A DNA stretch of 64,000 nt from positions 186,001-250,000 of the forward strand of contig DATGLS010000008.1 in the NCBI GenBank assembly GCA_035293985.1, written 5' to 3'. The stretch comes from JAVDCA01 sp035293985 (lineage in GTDB: Bacteria > Pseudomonadota > Alphaproteobacteria > Rhizobiales > Xanthobacteraceae). This document shows positions 26,819 to 35,307 of this stretch, in pieces. Within the stretch, counting starts at the first letter, position 1; the number at the start of each line of letters is the position of its first letter. Under the pieces are notes generated by a model that worked only from the letters and a program-made list of their open reading frames with translations, was not told the origin of the DNA and ran no database searches. A program made the position numbers and the translations under genes.

Positions 26819-27799
26819 ATGCGGGCGATCGTGATCAAGCAATACGGCGGACCGGAGCAGCTCGTGCTGCGCGATCTTCCCGAACCCGAGCCGATGCCGG
26901 GCCACGTGGTGATCGAGGTCGCCGCCTTCGGCCTCAACCACGCGGAAATCTATTTCCGCCAGGGCGTTTGGGGCGACGTCGCCAAGGTGAGCGGCATCGA
27001 GTGCGTCGGTCGCGTGAAGGCCGACCCGGATGGGCGCCTTGCGCCGGGCCAGACCGTGACGGCGCTGATGGGCGGCATGGGGCGCACCATCAACGGCAGC
27101 TACGCCGAGGTGACCCGCGTGCCGGCCGCCAACGTGGTGCCGCTCGACACCACGATGCCGTGGGAAGAGCTCGCCGCCCTTCCCGAATCCTACGCCACCG
27201 CCTGGACCTGCCTCACGCGCAATCTCGCGCTCGCGCATGGGCAAACGGTGCTCATCCGCGGGGCGACCTCGGCGCTGGGTCAGGCGGCCGTCAACATCGC
27301 GTCGCTGGCTGGCGCGCACGTCATTGCGACGACACGCAACGCGGTGCGCTTCGCGACCTTGCAGGCGCTCGGCGTGGAGACGACGCTTCTCGAGGTTCCG
27401 GCGCTCGCGGCGCAGATTCGCGCTCGCCACCCGCGCGGCATCGACGCGGCGCTCGATCTCGTCGGCACCACCACGCTGCTCGACTCGCTTGCCGCCGTGC
27501 GTCCGGATGGGCGTGTCTGCATGGCGGGCTTCCTCGGCGGGGCCGCGCCGCTCGCGGCGTTCGATCCGCTGATGCATATGCCGAGCGGCGTGCACCTGAG
27601 CTTCTTCGCCAGCGCGTTCACGTTCGGCAACGACGACTATCGGCTCGTCGACATTCCCCTGCAGGCGATCGTCGATCGCGCCGCGAGCGGCGCCTACAGG
27701 GCCAGGCCTGCGCGCGTGTTTCGCTTCGACGAGATCCAGGACGCGCATCGCCTGATGGAGTCGGGCGACGCCAATGGCAAGATCGTGGTGCGGCTCTAA
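26819..27799 (+). CDS. Medium-chain NADPH:quinone oxidoreductase-like protein
   Basis: A 326-residue zinc-independent MDR protein. The N-terminal GroES-like part has VIEVAAFGLNHAEIYFRQG; the Rossmann part has VLIRGATSALGQAAVNIASLAGAHVIATTRN, in which the nucleotide loop is GATSALGQAAV. The Cys and His ligands of zinc alcohol dehydrogenases are missing, so a quinone or enone reductase is the best guess. The ATG at 26819 follows GGGAG by 8 bp. It is divergent from the LysR gene and is probably its target. Confidence 0.88.
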   Translation: MRAIVIKQYGGPEQLVLRDLPEPEPMPGHVVIEVAAFGLNHAEIYFRQGVWGDVAKVSGIECVGRVKADPDGRLAPGQTVTALMGGMGRTINGSYAEVTRVPAANVVPLDTTMPWEELAALPESYATAWTCLTRNLALAHGQTVLIRGATSALGQAAVNIASLAGAHVIATTRNAVRFATLQALGVETTLLEVPALAAQIRARHPRGIDAALDLVGTTTLLDSLAAVRPDGRVCMAGFLGGAAPLAAFDPLMHMPSGVHLSFFASAFTFGNDDYRLVDIPLQAIVDRAASGAYRARPARVFRFDEIQDAHRLMESGDANGKIVVRL

Positions 27800-27915
27800 C
27801 GTCAAGCCTCCTCGGCCGGCTTGTCGGATCGGCGCCGTCCGATAGACTGTTCGCAAAAGCAGCCCGCACCCAAGCGGAGAACAACATCGGAGACGCCAGC
27901 CCAAGGAGCCCAGCA

Positions 27916-29196
27916 ATGCAACGGCCTGCCAAATTCGGCATACAGTCCCGCATCAAGTCGGCACCGCTACTGAGGACCCTCGCCGGGGGCGCAGCGCTTG
28001 CGCTGGCGCTCACCGCGCCTGCCGTCGCGCAGACCAAGCCGCCGATCAAGATCGGCATCATCGCCGAGGCCCAGTCGGTCGCCGGCTCCTCGATCCCGCA
28101 GGCCGCGCAGCTCGCCGCCGACGAGATCAATGCCAAGGGCGGCGTCGATGGCCGCAAGATCGAGATCATCTCCTACGACAACCACTCCTCGGCGGCCGAA
28201 TCCGTGCGCGCCTTCCAGCGCGCCGCCGGCGAGGATCACGTCAACGCCGTGATCGCGAGCTTCATCAGCGAGGTCGTGCTCGCGCTCGAGCCGTGGGCCG
28301 GGCGCCTAAAGACCGTGATGATCACGCCGGGCGCCGCCTCCGACGTGATCACCCAGAACATCGCCAAGGACTACGATCACCTTAAATACACGTTCCATGG
28401 CTATCTGACGTCGACCAGCATCGCGGATTCGGTCTGCGCCCCCGCCAAGGACCTTCTGGTCGAGCAGCTGCACTTCAAGACCGCGGTCGTCGTGAGCGAG
28501 GACGCGGCGTGGACGACGCCGCTCGACGCCGAGTACCTGAAATGCCTGCCGCAGATCGGGCTCAAGGTGCTCGACCACATCCGCTTCTCGCCCGACACGA
28601 CCGACTTCACGCCGATCTTCAACAAAATCGAGGGCGAGAAGCCCGACGTGATGATCACCGGCATCGCACATGTCGGCACCCAGCCGACCGTGCAGTGGAA
28701 GCAGCAGGAAGTGCCGATCCCGATGTTCGGCATCTCGGCGCAAGCGACCAACTCGACGTTCTGGAACGATACCAATGGAGCAACCGATGGCGTGCTCTTC
28801 CAGGCGATCTCGGGCCCCGGCGTTCCGGTGACGCCCAAGACACTGCCGTTCGTCGAGGCCTTCAAGAAGCGCTTCGGCCACGTCCCCTCATATTGCGGCT
28901 TCACCGCTTATGACGAGGTCTTCATCATCGCCGAGGCGATCAAGCGCGCCGCCTCTGACGATCCGGACAAGCTCGTCACCGCGCTCGAGGCAACGGATTA
29001 CGTGGGCACGATCGGCATCACTCAGTTCAAGGGCCGCGACACGCCCAATCCGCACGCCCTCAAGGTCGGCCCCGACACCATCACCGGCCTTATGCTGCAG
29101 TGGCAGGACGGCAAGCAGGTCAATCTGTGGCCGTCGAAGCTTGCCAACGGCAAGCTCAAGTTCCCGAAGTTCGTCAAGGTCGGGGCGGTCAACTGA
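27916..29196 (+). CDS. Liv-type ABC transporter substrate-binding protein, copy 1
   Basis: A 426-residue periplasmic binding protein of the branched-chain amino acid/amide class. The signal peptide LAGGAALALALTAPAVAQ ends near residue 39. The mature protein begins with PPIKIGIIAEAQSVAGSSIPQ and contains QLAADEINAKGGVDGRKIEI, the usual Peripla_BP_6 segment. AAGG-AG lies 8 bp before the ATG. A second copy, nearly identical over long runs, lies 913 bp downstream and is the one adjacent to the permeases. The ligand is unknown; these systems also move aromatic acids and amides. Confidence 0.92.
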   Translation: MQRPAKFGIQSRIKSAPLLRTLAGGAALALALTAPAVAQTKPPIKIGIIAEAQSVAGSSIPQAAQLAADEINAKGGVDGRKIEIISYDNHSSAAESVRAFQRAAGEDHVNAVIASFISEVVLALEPWAGRLKTVMITPGAASDVITQNIAKDYDHLKYTFHGYLTSTSIADSVCAPAKDLLVEQLHFKTAVVVSEDAAWTTPLDAEYLKCLPQIGLKVLDHIRFSPDTTDFTPIFNKIEGEKPDVMITGIAHVGTQPTVQWKQQEVPIPMFGISAQATNSTFWNDTNGATDGVLFQAISGPGVPVTPKTLPFVEAFKKRFGHVPSYCGFTAYDEVFIIAEAIKRAASDDPDKLVTALEATDYVGTIGITQFKGRDTPNPHALKVGPDTITGLMLQWQDGKQVNLWPSKLANGKLKFPKFVKVGAVN

Positions 29197-29333
29197 GGGG
29201 GAACCGTCAGGCAACGCCATGCCCGTGAATGCGCGTATCCACGTCTTTCTTACGGCGCCTCGCGAAGCGAGACGTGGATGGCCCTGCCAAGCCCGGCCGA
29301 CGAATGCGGAATGCGTTCAGCGCAATTGCCGCC

Positions 29334-29573
29334 CTAATGCACCCCGCGATTCTCCTCGCCGAAGGCGCCGATCTTTTCGAGATAGGCATTGCCGAGGTGG
29401 CTGATCGCGGCGGCGAGCACCTCGGCCTGCTCCTCCTCGGGCGCCGCGTCGGCGATCAGCTCGGCGGCGCTCTCGACGATCCGCGCCACCAGCTCGCCGA
29501 GATCGACCGGATCGTCGTTCTCGAGATGCGCTTTGACAAGCTCGTTGATCTGGCAATGCAGGCACTCTGCCAT
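29334..29573 (-). CDS. Small acidic CxxC protein, unknown function
   Basis: A 79-residue acidic, helical protein starting ECLHCQINELVKAHLEN, with a CxxC pair at residues 4-7, then DLGELVARIVESAAELIADAAPEEEQAEVLAAAISHLGN. The pattern resembles short conserved hypothetical proteins of rhizobia that start with a CLHCxIN segment. The CxxC may bind metal, but no further Cys pair is present. It stands alone on the minus strand between the two binding-protein genes. Confidence 0.6.
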   Translation of the reverse strand: MAECLHCQINELVKAHLENDDPVDLGELVARIVESAAELIADAAPEEEQAEVLAAAISHLGNAYLEKIGAFGEENRGVH

Positions 29574-29694
29574 CGGTCACCTATTTCTCGGCACGCGGTA
29601 CGCCCGGATGGTAGCACGTCCGATCGCGCCGCGGCAGCGGCGGGCAAGGAACCAAACTTCAGACGGACTGTTGTCTCGCGAGAGGTCTTTGGTC

Positions 29695-29868
29695 ATGTCG
29701 CTGCTGAAGTGGGCACTGATATTTCTGGTGGTCTCGATCATCGCCGCTCTCCTCGGCTTCACCGGCATATCCGCCGCGAGCGCCGACATCGCGCGCGTGC
29801 TGTTCTACATCTTCGTCGTCATTTTCCTCGTGCTGCTCGTGCTCGGGCTGACGGTGTTTCGTGTTTAG
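29695..29868 (+). CDS. DUF1328 (YtjA family) small membrane protein
   Basis: A 57-residue protein with two hydrophobic helices: LLKWALIFLVVSIIAALLGF and IARVLFYIFVVIFLVLLVLG, joined by TGISAASAD. This is the DUF1328/YtjA signature. GAGAGG lies about 9 bp upstream of the ATG. Family members are often stress-induced membrane proteins of unknown role. It lies, like the CxxC gene, inside the duplicated binding-protein interval. Confidence 0.9.
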   Translation: MSLLKWALIFLVVSIIAALLGFTGISAASADIARVLFYIFVVIFLVLLVLGLTVFRV

Positions 29869-30108
29869 CTGCGGCGATTGCGCGATACTAGTTTTAGTTG
29901 TTGCTAGCATGCTGCGTTGCGGTGCACACTCAGACCGCGGGCGCCGGCCCAACCTGCGACAATCAGGCCTCACTCCTGCGTGATCTGCGCCCTTGGTCGG
30001 GCTTGTGGGGCAAAGTCGGTCCGCTAGACTGCGCGCTCACACAAGCCCCCGAGCAAGTCGCGTCTAGCAATCGCGGCTGCGACCGATTCCCCAAGGAGCC
30101 CCCGAGCA

Positions 30109-31374
30109 ATGCACCGACCCGTCAAATCCGGCACGACGCCGTTTCTCGCCATTCTGACCGGAGGCGCCGCGGCGCTCGTGCTGGCGCTCGCAGCGCCTGC
30201 CGCCGCGCAGACCAAGCCGCCGATCAAGATCGGCGTCATCTCCGAGGCGCAATCGGTCGCCGGCTCGTCGATCCCGCAGGCCGCGCAGCTCGCCGCCGAC
30301 GAGATCAACGCCAAGGGCGGCGTCGACGGCCGCAAGATCGAGATCATCTCCTACGACAACCACTCCTCGGCGGCCGAGTCGGTGCGCGCCTTCCAGCGCG
30401 CCGCCAACGAGGATCACGTCAACGCGGTCATTGCGAGCTACATCAGCGAGGTCGTTCTCGCGCTCGAGCCGTGGGCCGGGCGCCTCAAGACCGTGATGAT
30501 CACGCCGGGCGCCGCCTCGGACGTGATCACGCAGAACATCGCCAAGAACTACAACGCGATGAAATACACCTTCCACGGCTATCTCACGTCGACCCACCTC
30601 GCCGACCAGGTGTGCTCTGCCGCCAAGGACCTGCTGGTCAACCAGCTGCACATGAAGACCGCCGTGGTGATGAGCGAGGACGCCGCCTGGACCACCCCGC
30701 TCGACGCCGAGTACATCAAGTGCCTGCCGCAGATCGGACTCAAGGTCCTCGACCATATCCGTTTCTCGCCCGACACCACCGACTTCACGCCGATCTTCAA
30801 CAAGATCGAGGGCGAGAAGCCCGACGTGATGATCACCGGCATCTCGCACGTGGGCGTGCAGCCGACCGTGCAGTGGAAGCAGCAGGAGGTGCCGATCCCG
30901 ATGTTCGGCATCTCGTCGCAGGCGACCAACTCGACGTTCTGGAACGACACCAACGGTGCGACCGACGGCGTGCTCTATCAGGCCGTGTCCGGCCCCGGCG
31001 TCGCCGTGACGCCGAAGACCCTGCCCTTCGTCGACGCCTTCGTGAAGCGCTTCGGCAACAACCCGTCCTACTGCGGCTACACCGCCTATGACGACGTCTA
31101 CATGATCGCCGACGCGATCAAGCGCGCCGGCGCCGACGATCCCGACAAGCTCGTCGCCGCGCTCGAGGCCACCAAGTATGTCGGCACGATCGGCACGGTG
31201 GAGTTCCAGGGCAAGGACACGCCCAACCCGCACGCGCTCAAGATCGGCGACGGCTACATCACCGGTCTGATGCTGCAGTGGCAGAACGGCAAACAGGTCA
31301 ATCTGTGGCCCGCGAACCTCGCCGCCGCCAAGCTCGCGTTCCCGAAGTTCATCAAGCTCGGCGCGGCGCAGTAA
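30109..31374 (+). CDS. Liv-type ABC transporter substrate-binding protein, copy 2
   Basis: A 421-residue paralogue of copy 1 with the same signal-peptide type (ALVLALAAPAAAQ) and near-identical mature sequence; differences are scattered conservative changes (for example IAEAQ/ISEAQ and EQLHFKTAVVVSED/NQLHMKTAVVMSED). The ribosome site and the preceding promoter-like block (TCCGNTAGACTG about 80-90 bp upstream) are shared, so the duplication carried the leader. It lies next to the permease genes and probably supplies them. Confidence 0.93.
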   Translation: MHRPVKSGTTPFLAILTGGAAALVLALAAPAAAQTKPPIKIGVISEAQSVAGSSIPQAAQLAADEINAKGGVDGRKIEIISYDNHSSAAESVRAFQRAANEDHVNAVIASYISEVVLALEPWAGRLKTVMITPGAASDVITQNIAKNYNAMKYTFHGYLTSTHLADQVCSAAKDLLVNQLHMKTAVVMSEDAAWTTPLDAEYIKCLPQIGLKVLDHIRFSPDTTDFTPIFNKIEGEKPDVMITGISHVGVQPTVQWKQQEVPIPMFGISSQATNSTFWNDTNGATDGVLYQAVSGPGVAVTPKTLPFVDAFVKRFGNNPSYCGYTAYDDVYMIADAIKRAGADDPDKLVAALEATKYVGTIGTVEFQGKDTPNPHALKIGDGYITGLMLQWQNGKQVNLWPANLAAAKLAFPKFIKLGAAQ

Positions 31375-31399
31375 GGTTGGCGCTCCAATGTACTCTGCC

Positions 31400-31545
31400 T
31401 GCGCCCCCTCTCCCGCTTCGAGGTCCTTCGAGGGGAGGGAGTCGGGGTGAGGGGGTCTTTCCGCGAGTCGCGCCCTCGGAGTTTGCGGAAGCGCCCCCTC
31501 TTGCCGACCTTCTCCCCTTAAAGGGGGAGAAGGGGCGCCGGCACC
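31400..31545. repeat. C/G-tract hairpin repeats
   Basis: Two adjacent imperfect hairpins fill the gap after the second binding-protein gene. The first is CCCCTCTCCCGC...GAGGGGAGGGAG...GAGGGGG (31402-31465); the second is CCTTCTCCCCTT-AA-AGGGGGAGAAGG (31508-31532). They are of the same kind as at 2665 and 52203. They may protect the upstream mRNA 3' end. Confidence 0.6.
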
Positions 31546-31561
31546 GTGTCTGTGTATATTC

Positions 31562-31584
31562 AACTGCCCTCGAGGGCAGTTTTC
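31562..31584 (+). terminator. Palindromic terminator between binding protein and permease genes
   Basis: AACTGCCCTCGAGGGCAGTT is a perfect 20-base palindrome followed directly by TTC, 21 bp before the livH start. It probably ends or attenuates the abundant binding-protein transcript, allowing the permease/ATPase genes to be expressed at a lower level by readthrough. Confidence 0.7.
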
Positions 31585-31604
31585 GCTTTCCCTGAGCCCG
31601 CCCG

Positions 31605-32480
31605 ATGCTCCTCTGGCAGATCCTGATCGACGGCTTCGCCATCAGCTCCCTCTACGCGCTGGGCGCGACCGGCTTTGCGCTGATCTTCGGCGTCTCCGGC
31701 GTCCTCAATCTCTCGCACGGCGCCCTCATGGTCACGGCGGTCGTCGCCGCCTGGGCGGCCGGCAACGACCTGCATGTCGGTCCCTATACGGGCGCGCTGA
31801 TCGGCATCGCGGCCGGCTTCATCGCGACCATGATCACCTATTTCCTCGTGGTCGGCCCGCTGCAGCGCTCGCGCAAGATCCGCGAGGACGAGAAGGAGAT
31901 CTTCATCCTCACCGCGACCCTGCTGTGGGGCATCATGCTGCAGGAGCTGATCGCCTATCTCTACACCAACAACGCCAAGACGGTGGCGCCGATCGTCAAT
32001 GGCGTGGTCGGGATCGTGGGCGTGCGCACGCCGGCGAACGAGATCTTCACCGCCATCGTCTGCTGGGTCGTGATCGGCCTGCTCTGGCTCCTGGTCAACC
32101 GCACCCGCGCCGGCAAGGCGGTGCTCGCCGCCTCGATGAACCCGCGCGGCGTCACTCTGCTCGGCGTCGAGCTTTCCCAGATTTACGTCGCCGTATGGGC
32201 GATCTACGGCCTGCTGGTCGGCGTCGCCGGCGTGCTGCTCGGCATGTTCCTCGGCGTCTCCTCCTATAGCGTCGGTCCGCTCACGGCGAGCGCCTTTTCG
32301 ATCGTCGTCCTCGGCGGCCTCGGCAGCGTCTCGGGCGCGCTGATCGCCGCCTACGTGGTCGGCTATCTCGAGACCATCACGGCCTACCTCATCTCGCCCG
32401 CCTACCGCACCATCCCGGCGCTACTGCTGCTCGTCGCCGTGATGTATGTGCGCCCGCGCGGCCTGTTGGGACGCCGCTGA
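31605..32480 (+). CDS. livH: Branched-chain-type ABC transporter permease LivH
   Basis: A 291-residue integral membrane permease with about eight hydrophobic segments. The N-terminus ILIDGFAISSLYALGATGFALIFGVSGVLNLSHGALM is the LivH signature, and FSIVVLGGLGSVSGALIAAYVVGYLE carries the coupling loop contacting the ATPase. The stop overlaps the start of livM (TGATG). Confidence 0.95.
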   Translation: MLLWQILIDGFAISSLYALGATGFALIFGVSGVLNLSHGALMVTAVVAAWAAGNDLHVGPYTGALIGIAAGFIATMITYFLVVGPLQRSRKIREDEKEIFILTATLLWGIMLQELIAYLYTNNAKTVAPIVNGVVGIVGVRTPANEIFTAIVCWVVIGLLWLLVNRTRAGKAVLAASMNPRGVTLLGVELSQIYVAVWAIYGLLVGVAGVLLGMFLGVSSYSVGPLTASAFSIVVLGGLGSVSGALIAAYVVGYLETITAYLISPAYRTIPALLLLVAVMYVRPRGLLGRR

Positions 32481-33433
32481 TGCTGCGATCATCGACGCTG
32501 CGCACACTTCTGGTCGCGCTCGGCCTGATCGCGCTCGCCGCCTTCCTGCCCTACTTCGTATCCGGCTACATCCTCGGCCTTCTGACCACCGCCTGCTATT
32601 TCGCCGTCTTCGCCATGGCCTGGGACCTCCTGTTCGGCTTCGCCGGCGAAGTGAATTTCGGCCCGACCTTCCTGATCGGCGTCGGTGCCTACACGGCCGG
32701 CATCCTCGACAATGTCTACCAGCCGCCGATCTGGGTCTGCCTCGTCGCCGGCACGCTCGCCGCCGTCGTCGGCGGCGTGGTGCTGGCGCTACCGGCGCTG
32801 CGCCTGCGCGGCCCCTATTTCGGACTCACCACGCTGGTCGCCGTGCTGATGCTGCAGAACTACATCGTCGTCGATGCGAGCCTCACGGGCGGCGAGATCG
32901 GCCTCACGGTGCCTGACGTCATCTCGATCAGTGACGGCGTCAACTTCGAGATTGCGCTGTGGTTCATGGCGGCGAGCGCCGCGATCCTGTTCTCGCTGTC
33001 GCGCTCGCCGGTCGGCCTCATCCTGCAGGCGAGCGGCCAGGACCCGGTGCAGGCCGGCGCGCTCGGCTTCAACGTCACCAAGCACAAGCTCGTCGCCTTC
33101 GTGATCAGCGCGTTCTTCTCCGGCCTCGCGGGCGCGCTGATGGTGTTCTATCTCAGCTCGGCTTCCGTCGGCACCTTCGTCGACGTCACCGTCGGCGTGC
33201 AGATCATCATCGCCGCCGTGCTCGGCGGCCGCCGCACCATCCTCGGCGCCGCGCTCGGCGCCGTGTTCATCATCGCGGTGAGCGAGGTACTGCGCTCACT
33301 CGGCGCGAGCTATCATCTGGCATCGCTCGGCGAGCTCGCGAACTTCATCGTCTTCGCGATCGCGCTCGTGGTCGTGCTGATCTTTCCCGGCGGCCTGTTC
33401 GGCCTGCTGACGCGCACGCGAGAGAACCCGTGA
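32480..33433 (+). CDS. livM: Branched-chain-type ABC transporter permease LivM
   Basis: A 317-residue permease with nine to ten hydrophobic helices. AMAWDLLFGFAGEVNFGPTFLIGVGAYTAGIL and LPALRLRGPYFGLTTLVAV are LivM signatures, and VQIIIAAVLGGRRTILGAALGAVFI is the cytoplasmic coupling region. The coding end overlaps the next gene by 4 bp (GTGA). Confidence 0.95.
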   Translation: MLRSSTLRTLLVALGLIALAAFLPYFVSGYILGLLTTACYFAVFAMAWDLLFGFAGEVNFGPTFLIGVGAYTAGILDNVYQPPIWVCLVAGTLAAVVGGVVLALPALRLRGPYFGLTTLVAVLMLQNYIVVDASLTGGEIGLTVPDVISISDGVNFEIALWFMAASAAILFSLSRSPVGLILQASGQDPVQAGALGFNVTKHKLVAFVISAFFSGLAGALMVFYLSSASVGTFVDVTVGVQIIIAAVLGGRRTILGAALGAVFIIAVSEVLRSLGASYHLASLGELANFIVFAIALVVVLIFPGGLFGLLTRTRENP

Positions 33434-34908
33434 GCGCGGCCGCCGCCCCCCTGCTCGAGGTCAAGAGCCTCACCAAGCGCTATGGCGGCCTCACCGCCGT
33501 CAAGGACATGGCGCTGCAGGTGCGTGCCGGCGAGATCCTCGGCCTGATCGGCCCGAACGGCTCCGGCAAGTCGACCGTGATGAAGCTCATCATGGGCATC
33601 GAGCGGCCGGACGCCGGATCGGTGCGCATCAACGGCGTCGAGGCCGCGGGCTTGCCCTCGCACCGCGTCGCCCGAATGGGCGCCGGCATCGTGTTTCAGC
33701 ACTCGCGCCCGCTGCACCGCCAGACCGTGCTGGAGAACATCAAGCTCGCGCTTCTGCCCGACAAGCTCACCCGCCTGCTCGCCGACCCGCGGATGGACGC
33801 GCACGCCCGCGCGATCGCCGAGCGCGTGGGCTTGACCAATGTGCTCGACCGCCGCCCCGCCACCCTGCCCTTCGCGGATCTGCGCAAGATGGAGATCGCC
33901 AAGGCGATCGCGCGCGACCCGCGCGTGGTGCTGATCGACGAGCCGTTCGCCGGCCTCACCAGCGCCGAGACCGCCGCCTTCTCGGATCTGATCGCCGAGC
34001 TGCGCCGCGACGGCCGCGCCGTGCTCCTCGTCGACCACAACGTCAAGAGCGTCGCCCGCCTGGTCGACCGTGTGGTCGCGATGTATGTGGGCGAGCGCAT
34101 CGCCGAAGGCAGCGCCGACGAGGTGATGCGCGACGAGACCGTGCGCCGAGTCTATCTCGGCGGCGCCATGACGACGGCGTCGCGCCCGGAAAGCTCCTTC
34201 CGCGACGCCGCGACGCCGTTCCTGGCGGTGGAAAACGTCAGTGTGCACTACGGCAAGGCGCAGGCGCTGGAGAACGTCTCGATCCACGTGCATGCGGGCG
34301 AGTTCGTCTCCGTCGTCGGCCTCAACGGCGCCGGCAAGACCACGCTGTTCAACGCCATCTCGGGGCTGGTGCCCTACACGGGCGAGATCCGCCGCGAGGG
34401 CACGCCCCTGCGCGGCACCAGCGCGGCCGCGATCGCGCGCGGCGGCATCGTGCAATGCTCGGAAGGGCGCGACCTCTTCGTCGACATGACGGTGCGCGAG
34501 AATCTCGATCTCGGCGGCCAGCATCTTGCGCCCGACGAGCGCGAGGAGCAGGCCGCGTGGCTGTTCGACCTCTTCCCCATCCTGCGGCAGCGGCAGAAGC
34601 AGAACGCCGGCACGCTCTCGGGCGGCGAGCAACAGATGCTCACCATCGCGCGCGCCCTGATGATGAAGCCGACGCTGCTGATCCTCGACGAGCCCACCCT
34701 CGGCCTCGCCCCCGTCATCCTCGAGCAGATCTCGAAGGCGCTCGAGCGTCTGCGCCAGACCACGCCGATCACCGTGTTGCTCGGCGAGCAGAACGTGACC
34801 TTCGCGCTGCCACATGCCGATCGCGTCTACGTGCTCGAGCACGCCCGCATCGTCTGGGAAGGCGATCCGGCGCGGTTCGCCGCGGAGGCGGGCACGGGAT
34901 ATTTGTAG
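33430..34908 (+). CDS. Fused LivG-LivF double ATPase of the ABC transporter
   Basis: One uninterrupted frame of 492 codons encodes both ATPases that are usually separate genes. Residues 1-245 are LivG-like (Walker A GPNGSGKST, Walker B VVLIDEPFAGL, switch His in VDHNVKSV). Residues 257-492 are LivF-like (Walker A GLNGAGKTT, signature LSGGEQQ, Walker B LLILDEPTLGL). In the LivG half the ABC signature is degenerate: LPFADLRKME instead of LPYGQQRRLE. No stop lies at the junction VYLGGAMTTASRPESSF. The GTG start overlaps livM. The TAG stop is part of a palindromic repeat. The internal ATG at 34168 could allow a separate LivF. Confidence 0.88.
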   Translation: MSAAAAPLLEVKSLTKRYGGLTAVKDMALQVRAGEILGLIGPNGSGKSTVMKLIMGIERPDAGSVRINGVEAAGLPSHRVARMGAGIVFQHSRPLHRQTVLENIKLALLPDKLTRLLADPRMDAHARAIAERVGLTNVLDRRPATLPFADLRKMEIAKAIARDPRVVLIDEPFAGLTSAETAAFSDLIAELRRDGRAVLLVDHNVKSVARLVDRVVAMYVGERIAEGSADEVMRDETVRRVYLGGAMTTASRPESSFRDAATPFLAVENVSVHYGKAQALENVSIHVHAGEFVSVVGLNGAGKTTLFNAISGLVPYTGEIRREGTPLRGTSAAAIARGGIVQCSEGRDLFVDMTVRENLDLGGQHLAPDEREEQAAWLFDLFPILRQRQKQNAGTLSGGEQQMLTIARALMMKPTLLILDEPTLGLAPVILEQISKALERLRQTTPITVLLGEQNVTFALPHADRVYVLEHARIVWEGDPARFAAEAGTGYL

Positions 34909-35006
34909 CCCGTTGGAGCGAAGCGGAATGCGGGACCTTTCCCGGCAATGCGGCGGGGAGCCCGTCGTCGGGGCGTTTCGCGCCGATACGTCCCCATCCG
35001 GGCTAC
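34905..35006. repeat. GTAGCC-ended palindromic element, copy 1
   Basis: It begins GTAGCCCG-TTGGAGCGAAGCGGAATGCGGG and ends CCATCCGGGCTAC, so its ends are inverted repeats of each other, with internal CG-rich hairpins. The TAG stop of the ATPase gene is bases 2-4 of the element. Related copies lie at 35711-35808 and 54602-54688. Confidence 0.75.
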
Positions 35007-35036
35007 GCGGTCCCACTTGCGGAGGCGCGCGCGCTG

Positions 35037-35057
35037 GCATATGTCAACGGCATATGC
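35037..35057. promoter_or_regulatory. Palindromic operator upstream of vapBC
   Basis: GCATATG-(7 bp)-CATATGC is a perfect 7+7 inverted repeat ending 13 bp before the vapB ATG and just before its GAGG ribosome site. VapBC complexes normally repress their own operon by binding such inverted repeats through the VapB DNA-binding domain, so this is the likely autoregulatory operator. Confidence 0.65.
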
Positions 35058-35070
35058 TTGAGGTGATCTC

Positions 35071-35307
35071 ATGTCAGAGAAGAGGCACGTCAGATTGTTC
35101 CGAAACGGTCGCAACCAGGCGGTCCGCATTCCGGTGGAGTTCGAGCTTCCGGGGGACGAAGCGATCATGCACCGTGACGGTGATCGCCTGGTGATCGAGC
35201 CGCTACGCCGGCGCGGGCTCGTCGCCCTCCTCAAGTCAATGCAACCACTCGACGAGGACTTTCCCGAGATGAACGATCCCGTGCCGGCGCCGGAGCGAAT
35301 GCTGTGA
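35071..35307 (+). CDS. vapB: VapB-type antitoxin
   Basis: A 78-residue AbrB/SpoVT-fold antitoxin: VRLFRNGRNQAVRIPVEFELPGDEAIMHRDGDRLVIEP is the swapped-hairpin DNA-binding domain, followed by the toxin-neutralising tail with acidic and Pro residues (DEDFPEMNDPVPAPER). GAGGTG lies 6 bp upstream of the ATG. The stop overlaps vapC by 4 bp. Confidence 0.93.
   Translation: MSEKRHVRLFRNGRNQAVRIPVEFELPGDEAIMHRDGDRLVIEPLRRRGLVALLKSMQPLDEDFPEMNDPVPAPERML

Noticed and set aside
32959..33429. Extension of the ATPase frame back into livM
   Set aside because: The frame is open upstream, but the livM product is clear in another frame and the GTG at 33430 overlaps its stop in the usual way.
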